A DNA stretch of 64,000 nt from Sinomicrobium kalidii (GTDB taxonomy: Bacteria > Bacteroidota > Bacteroidia > Flavobacteriales > Flavobacteriaceae): positions 4,694,501 through 4,758,500 of the forward strand of contig NZ_CP089211.1 of NCBI RefSeq assembly GCF_021183825.1, read 5' to 3'. This document shows, piece after piece, positions 59,416 through 64,000 of the stretch. Both the position numbers and the translations under genes were made by a program. Each line of letters starts with the position of its first letter. Positions within the stretch are counted from its first letter, which is position 1. Under the pieces are notes generated by a model. The model was given only the letters and a program-made list of their open reading frames with translations. It made no database searches and was not told the DNA's origin.

Positions 59416-60708
59416 CTACTCCTGCCTTTTGTCGATAAACAGTACCGGTTTACGGCTCATTTTCGGAAATCGAAGGGCATTGATATGATCCGGAGTGTGA
59501 AACTCGATGCCCGGAAGTACCCGTAGTTTGGCCCGGAAGTGATCTTTTATCTCCTGTAAAAGGGCCTCCGAAGGTTTGGAAGAAGCCGCCTTGATGAGGA
59601 TTTCATCGGTACCCAGTTCGTTCCGGGACACTTCGATGACATAGGAGTCGATTTCGCTGAAATGTGTCATCAGATCCTGCATGGCCGGGGGATAGAGCGT
59701 AGTGCCCTTGTATTTTATCATCTGCTTTTTACGGCCCACCACCGGCCCCAGTCGTATGGTGTTTCTACCGCAACGACAGGGAGATGTGTGACCCCTGACC
59801 ATGTCCCCGGTGCCGAATCGGAGCAACGGCATACCTTCAATACCAAGGGTGGTAACAGTGAGCTCGCCTATACTGCCGTCCGGTACGGGAGTGCCGTTTT
59901 CATCCAGTATTTCCGTGATAATGAGTTCCGGGTGGTGATGTCCGCCCTGTCCGTGTTCGCATTCGGTAAAAGCGGTACTCATTTCGGTGGAGGCATAGGT
60001 GGAATAAAGTTCGATATTCCACCCGCTTTTTATTTTGGCGGCCAGTTTATTTGGTGAAAAATCCTGGTTGCGGAGCGCCTCACCTATACAGATCACGGCC
60101 TTAACCCCTGACTGATCGGGGTCTATACCGTGCTGGCGGGCATATTCGATCAGTTTCAGCAAGAACGAAGGTACAGCGATGAGGTAGGTGGGCCTGAACT
60201 TTAAAATGGAATCCCATTGCAGTTCGGGTATCCCGGCACCTACCCGTATGATCCCTGCCCCGAGTTTCCTGGCCCCAAGGAAATAGGCCAGCCCGGCCAT
60301 AAAACGGCGGTCCATGGTGGTCATCAGTTGCAACACATCGCTTTTTTGCACTCCGGCGCAGGCAAAGGATATGGCCTCGTTATAGGCCAGGCGTTCAAGG
60401 TCGGCTTCGGTAAGGGCAAAGGTTACCGGTTGGCCGAGCGTTCCGGAAGTGGTTACATAATCGATGATATTTTCCCTGTCTACACAGCGAAAATCATCGT
60501 TGTATTGCTGAAGGTCGTCCTTGGTGGTCACGGGAATTCGTGCAAGGTCTTCCAGGGTACGGATATCTTCCGGTTGTACGCCGTGCTTTTCGAATATTCT
60601 CCTGTAGTACGGCGAATGCCCGGAGACATAACGGAGCGTCTCAGCCAGTTTCTGTTCCTGGAATGCTTTTATTTCTTCCGGTGATTTTCTTTCTATATCG
60701 GGGATCAT
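59416..60708 (-). CDS. PaaK-like AMP-dependent ligase (phenylacetate-CoA ligase family)
   Basis: The protein has the adenylate-forming motif YVTTSGTLGQPVTF, a STYASTEM segment, LRFGTGDMV and the C-terminal VGRKKQMIKYKGTTLYPPAM lid region, at 430 residues typical for PaaK/CapK proteins. It would activate an aryl or fatty acid as AMP ester for transfer to CoA or a carrier. It is the last gene of the minus-strand operon (3-base gap to the C45 gene). In flexirubin and dialkylresorcinol clusters such ligases are common, which supports a pigment or lipid role rather than polysaccharide breakdown. Confidence 0.9.
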   Translation of the reverse strand: MIPDIERKSPEEIKAFQEQKLAETLRYVSGHSPYYRRIFEKHGVQPEDIRTLEDLARIPVTTKDDLQQYNDDFRCVDRENIIDYVTTSGTLGQPVTFALTEADLERLAYNEAISFACAGVQKSDVLQLMTTMDRRFMAGLAYFLGARKLGAGIIRVGAGIPELQWDSILKFRPTYLIAVPSFLLKLIEYARQHGIDPDQSGVKAVICIGEALRNQDFSPNKLAAKIKSGWNIELYSTYASTEMSTAFTECEHGQGGHHHPELIITEILDENGTPVPDGSIGELTVTTLGIEGMPLLRFGTGDMVRGHTSPCRCGRNTIRLGPVVGRKKQMIKYKGTTLYPPAMQDLMTHFSEIDSYVIEVSRNELGTDEILIKAASSKPSEALLQEIKDHFRAKLRVLPGIEFHTPDHINALRFPKMSRKPVLFIDKRQE

Positions 60709-60711
60709 GGA

Positions 60712-62391
60712 TTACCTGTTTGATCTGTTTTCGGATTTCCGGATGTACCGGTTTAGCATTTCCCTGTCGGGTACGGTGGTCACTTCTTTGGAAGCCGCTT
60801 CCCGGAATGCCGGCAGGGCTGCTTTGTAATATTTCTTCTGATAGTAGTATTTTCCGATGAGATAATGAACTTCCCATAAGTCCGGATTACTTTCCCTTAA
60901 TTCACGCAGGGTTTCGGGGGCAATGCTTTTTTTGTTTTGTATATGGTATTGCACTTTTTTCTTCAGTTGCCTGTATTTTTCGTAATTCCGATAGGCTTCG
61001 GTGTAGAGGAACGGGTCTTCCGCAATGGCTAACGAATCAACAGAAACAGACGCGGGATTGTCATTTTTATACCTGTTAAAAATGGTGTTGAGGTCGTAGG
61101 CAACAAATTCTCCCAGTTGATAGGGATTGGAAGATACCCAGGCGAGGCGTTGTTCGGGTTTGAACACCACGCCGTGATGTGCCAGTAACTGGTTCAGGGC
61201 TTTTTCATTCCCGTAACCTATCTTTTTATCGTGCAGGCCGTCTTTGTTACGGAGTATGCTGACAGCAATTTCCGGGGAGATTTTTCGGTATTCCGTAAGA
61301 AGTTCTTCAAGGCGTTCGTAACGGTATTCGGAATGGCTTTCTTCAATATGTCTGCTGTTTCGCCGGTCGTTTTTGTAGGCATCGCTCTGAAAGTGATTGG
61401 TACAGATCATCCGGTCGGAATTCGGAACGGAATAGACCCCGAAATTTTCCGGAGATACTTCTATGATGACCGCTTTTTTATCGGCGGCACTGCCTACGAA
61501 TATGGATTCGGAGACAAAGACACTTCTTTTTTTTGCGATGGCAATGGCTTCTTCAATAGTGGAAGCATACTGGAGGATTTCTCTCGTAACAATTGAAATA
61601 GGGGTTTTGGCCACCAATGGTATTTTGGATTTTCCCGCATTTATGGTCACCGTAAGTCCGTGTTCATTCATTCCGGAAACCACGCCGATCATCCCTGCCC
61701 AGGTAACGGACATGAATTTATAGCCGCTATCGGGGTTTACAAAAGCGACGATCTTTTCCCTGGCAAATTCATCCCCGGCGTAGAAATCAAAATTCCTGCC
61801 TATGAGAAGACTGCCGTCGCCGGTCTTATCTCCGCGAACAGCAAAGGAAGAACATCCGACAAGGGCGAGGTCCTGCAGGGCATGACCGATATCGTGTGCC
61901 CCGTGGAAATACAATACCCGCAGGTAGGGTTCGGCCAGATTGTTGTATTCCGGTGACGCATAGCGGGAAAGACCGTATATCTCGGCCTTGTATTCTTCAG
62001 GTACATGCTTATATACCTTACGGTTGTACCAGGCCAGGAATTTGCGAAGAAGGGCCTTTTTGAATTTTGAAGGGACCAGTTCGTCCACTTTTGAAAGGAA
62101 TACGCGTTCCTGCCTGCGGAAGAGTTCTTTTGTCAGGGTTCCCATGGCCAGTCCCCGTTCCATGGGGTCGCCTTCGACGTAAAGTTCCCAGAGGCCCTGT
62201 TTGTTCCTGCGGAGGAAGTTATTGCCCGAGACGAAAGAGGTGTCTGAAATTTCTGTTCGTTCGGGGATCGTCTGATGGTATGAAGTTATATCGGGCCGGT
62301 CCCTGAGGGATCCGGAAATACCGCACCCCGCCAGCATAATGAGTATGGCGGAAAGACCTGCTGCCTTTTTTATTGCGTATGCCCTAAGCAT
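60712..62391 (-). CDS. C45-family autoproteolytic acyltransferase/hydrolase, lipoprotein
   Basis: A lipoprotein signal ends at IMLAGC (Cys23). The probable Ntn nucleophile is Cys180 in LVGCSSFAVRG, followed by SLLIGRNFDFY and GMIGVVSGMNEHGLTVTINAG, the standard layout of C45 acyl-transferase precursors that self-cleave before the Cys. The last ~120 residues form a separate helical tail. Such proteins act as acyltransferases or amidases; in flexirubin clusters one is thought to attach the dialkylresorcinol to the polyene acid. The start codon overlaps the end of the cupin-like gene by 8 bases, indicating translational coupling. Confidence 0.88.
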   Translation of the reverse strand: MLRAYAIKKAAGLSAILIMLAGCGISGSLRDRPDITSYHQTIPERTEISDTSFVSGNNFLRRNKQGLWELYVEGDPMERGLAMGTLTKELFRRQERVFLSKVDELVPSKFKKALLRKFLAWYNRKVYKHVPEEYKAEIYGLSRYASPEYNNLAEPYLRVLYFHGAHDIGHALQDLALVGCSSFAVRGDKTGDGSLLIGRNFDFYAGDEFAREKIVAFVNPDSGYKFMSVTWAGMIGVVSGMNEHGLTVTINAGKSKIPLVAKTPISIVTREILQYASTIEEAIAIAKKRSVFVSESIFVGSAADKKAVIIEVSPENFGVYSVPNSDRMICTNHFQSDAYKNDRRNSRHIEESHSEYRYERLEELLTEYRKISPEIAVSILRNKDGLHDKKIGYGNEKALNQLLAHHGVVFKPEQRLAWVSSNPYQLGEFVAYDLNTIFNRYKNDNPASVSVDSLAIAEDPFLYTEAYRNYEKYRQLKKKVQYHIQNKKSIAPETLRELRESNPDLWEVHYLIGKYYYQKKYYKAALPAFREAASKEVTTVPDREMLNRYIRKSENRSNR

Positions 62392-63271
62392 TAATCCCCT
62401 GTAATTTGACCAGTTTTTTGTTTGTTTTCTTTACGGCGAGTGTTTCCTTGTAATCCAGCCATTTCTGCCCGAAAAACCGGCGCATATTATTGTCAAAGTG
62501 CCGCATGATGAACACGTTGTAGAGCATTGTCGCAAATTTTCCCGGTTTGCGGGGCAACGCTCTCAGGGTCATGGAAAAGCCGCCGTTGAGATATTTGATA
62601 TAATGCCAGTACCCGCCGGGCATGAACAAGGCGTCCCCGTGTTTCATTTCGGCCCGGATACCTCGGGCATACCGAAGGGCGGGGTATTTGTCAAAATCCG
62701 GTTTGTCCATGTCTATTTTATCGAGATTGTGAATGGAAAAGGGCACGCGATACAGGTATTTTGTCTGTTCCGGGGAAAAGAGGGTCACGCTTTTATCGCC
62801 GTGAAAGTGAAAGTGCATGCTGTCCGGAAGATCGATATCGTAATGCATGAAAACCTTTGAATTGCCACCTCCGAAGAACAGGGCCGGCAACCGTTTAAAG
62901 AATTTCAGCCCGATATCGGGATATTCGAAATCCTTGAGGAGTTCCGGCATGTGATCCAGGATATTGTAAAAGAAGATACGCAGGTCGGTAGGTTCGGTTT
63001 TCAGTATTTCGATATAGCGGGAGAGTTCCATTTCCTTCACCGGGGCATAAACGCTTTGTTTTCCTTTTGCAGGCTTATTGTTGTAAAGGGGCACTACCTG
63101 GTCTCCGGCCCGTTGCTGAATATAGTCGAGGGTCCATTTTTTACGGGCGCTCCAGTTTTCGGTTAGGCCTTCAATGAGTACGGGGCGGCGTGGTTTATAG
63201 TAGTTTTCTATAAATTCCTTTTTGGTAATGTTCTTTACTCGTGGTACGGGTATGGTTTTGAACTGTCCCAT
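62384..63271 (-). CDS. Cupin-like (JmjC-type) oxygenase family protein
   Basis: Residues 20-60 carry the cupin_8 opening FIENYYKPRRPVLIEGL and WTLDYIQQRAGD. The metal-site residues are visible: His143 and Asp145 in FMHYDIDLP and His223 in GGYWHYIK, consistent with an Fe(II)/2-oxoglutarate-dependent enzyme, with GDALFMPGG before the last His. The 295 residues fit the family. The substrate is unknown; in this operon it may hydroxylate the pigment or a lipid. The gap to the upstream FAD enzyme is 13 bases, so it belongs to the same transcript. Confidence 0.87.
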   Translation of the reverse strand: MGQFKTIPVPRVKNITKKEFIENYYKPRRPVLIEGLTENWSARKKWTLDYIQQRAGDQVVPLYNNKPAKGKQSVYAPVKEMELSRYIEILKTEPTDLRIFFYNILDHMPELLKDFEYPDIGLKFFKRLPALFFGGGNSKVFMHYDIDLPDSMHFHFHGDKSVTLFSPEQTKYLYRVPFSIHNLDKIDMDKPDFDKYPALRYARGIRAEMKHGDALFMPGGYWHYIKYLNGGFSMTLRALPRKPGKFATMLYNVFIMRHFDNNMRRFFGQKWLDYKETLAVKKTNKKLVKLQGINA

Positions 63272-63284
63272 GTTGCCGGATTTT

Positions 63285-64000
63285 TTATGAAACTTCCTCT
63301 TGTTTACTGGTTTCGATTATTTGGTTGAGCAGGTAGTCCTTGCCCAGTATTTCCGAACAGGTAATGACCGCTCCTATGGTAACTCCAAGGATACCGTGCA
63401 TGTTGATGCTCTGCCCGGTGAAAAACAGGTTTTTTATCTTGGTCCGGGGGGAGACAAAAGACCGCATATGATTGTTGACATCCTTAACATAACCGTACAT
63501 CGAGCCCTGGTGACAGCCTATATAATCCCTGTATGATAGGGGAGTGGAGGCATAAACGGCATGAATACATTCACGCAGGCCCGGGAATTTTTTCTCCAGT
63601 TCCCGTAAAAAGCATTCGGTTTTCCGGGCCTTGAACTCTTCATAGGTTTGCCCGCGGTCGTTTTTGCTCGCTACGGTATTGAAAGTATTTTCCCAGTGTT
63701 TTACTTCCTCATAGCGCATATAGGTCATAGCCGTAAGGCTGTCTCCCCAGGTACGGGTATCTTTTTTAACGCCCATGGATACCATATATCCTTCGGGCCA
63801 GCTTTCTTCGGTGTAATTCTGTGCATCCCATACTTTTGTATGATCCCTGAAGTGGTAATAATTCCGGTTCAGATATTTAAAAGTGCCGGGGTTCAGGACA
63901 ATGTAAAGGCTGAAGGCCGAAACGGTGTTTTCTATGTTTTTTATCCGCGATACATAAGATTTCCGGAATTTGTCTTCCCCGATAAGGTCTATGGTGAGTT
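63285..64000 (-). CDS. NAD(P)/FAD-dependent oxidoreductase (phytoene-desaturase-like), 5' part beyond the window
   Basis: Only the C-terminal ~237 residues are in the window; the frame is open through base 64,000, and the Met at 63,785 is internal, not a start. The C-terminal FAD motif KNLFFTGQSINMHGILGVTIGAV is characteristic of CrtI/phytoene-desaturase and related FAD enzymes, as is the SPLSYRDYIG-like segment before it (TPLSYRDYIGCHQGSMYG). It is the most upstream visible gene of the minus-strand operon. Flexirubin-type clusters contain such an oxidoreductase, and together with cupin-like, C45 and PaaK genes this supports a pigment operon. Confidence 0.88.
   Translation of the reverse strand, partial: LTIDLIGEDKFRKSYVSRIKNIENTVSAFSLYIVLNPGTFKYLNRNYYHFRDHTKVWDAQNYTEESWPEGYMVSMGVKKDTRTWGDSLTAMTYMRYEEVKHWENTFNTVASKNDRGQTYEEFKARKTECFLRELEKKFPGLRECIHAVYASTPLSYRDYIGCHQGSMYGYVKDVNNHMRSFVSPRTKIKNLFFTGQSINMHGILGVTIGAVITCSEILGKDYLLNQIIETSKQEEVS

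Overview
The window reads as Bacteroidota DNA, most likely Flavobacteriaceae. The evidence is a SusC/SusD pair, many lipoproteins and secreted glycosidases, genes with little Shine-Dalgarno dependence, and the dispersed palindromic repeats typical of flavobacterial genomes. From 1 to 59,381 every gene lies on the + strand and belongs to one very large polysaccharide utilization locus (PUL). From 59,416 to the right edge four genes lie on the - strand and belong to a different, converging operon.

Layout of the PUL. (i) 1-17,258 is a block of exo-enzymes upstream of susCD: a 5'-truncated GH2, a GH43-like lipoprotein, a LacZ-type GH2, a GH106 rhamnosidase, a DUF5703 protein, a lipoprotein pectate lyase (PL1-like) and a GH127. 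(ii) 17,259-17,711 is the largest gene-free stretch and holds operator-like palindromes in front of susC. (iii) 17,712-23,037 holds susC and susD, visibly more AT-rich than the rest. (iv) 23,148-27,449 holds two tandem secreted PL1-like pectate lyases and a DUF3826 protein. (v) 27,744-59,381 is a second enzyme block: beta-helix/DUF6298 protein, GH140-like apiosidase, fused double-propeller protein, GH78, STN-like/esterase fusion, GH95, MGH1-like hydrolase, second GH78, sialidase-fold protein, Tat-signal TIM-barrel protein, GH67/GH20-like protein, two GH2 enzymes and an LgoD-like aldonate dehydrogenase.

How it may work. The enzyme list (pectate lyases, three rhamnosidase-family enzymes, GH127, GH95, GH140-like, GH43-like, four GH2, CE19-like esterase) matches the complex pectin rhamnogalacturonan II better than simple galactan or arabinan. 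Lyases would cut the galacturonan backbone outside or at the surface, SusCD would import fragments, and the periplasmic exo-enzymes would strip the side chains. The LgoD-like dehydrogenase could process L-galactonate derived from L-galactose released by GH95. This substrate assignment is inference. There are no sulfatases, no recognisable regulator (HTCS, AraC, LacI) and no GH28 or GH105 in the window.

The - strand operon (FAD oxidoreductase, cupin-like protein, C45 acyltransferase-like lipoprotein, PaaK-like AMP ligase) resembles part of a flexirubin/dialkylresorcinol pigment cluster.

The gaps between PUL genes are packed with at least three families of short palindromic repeats. Some are nested in one another, and at least three have entered coding sequence (3' end of a GH78, 5' end of the esterase, 5' end of the MGH1-like gene). 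These repeats also create false upstream start extensions for several genes, which are corrected here.
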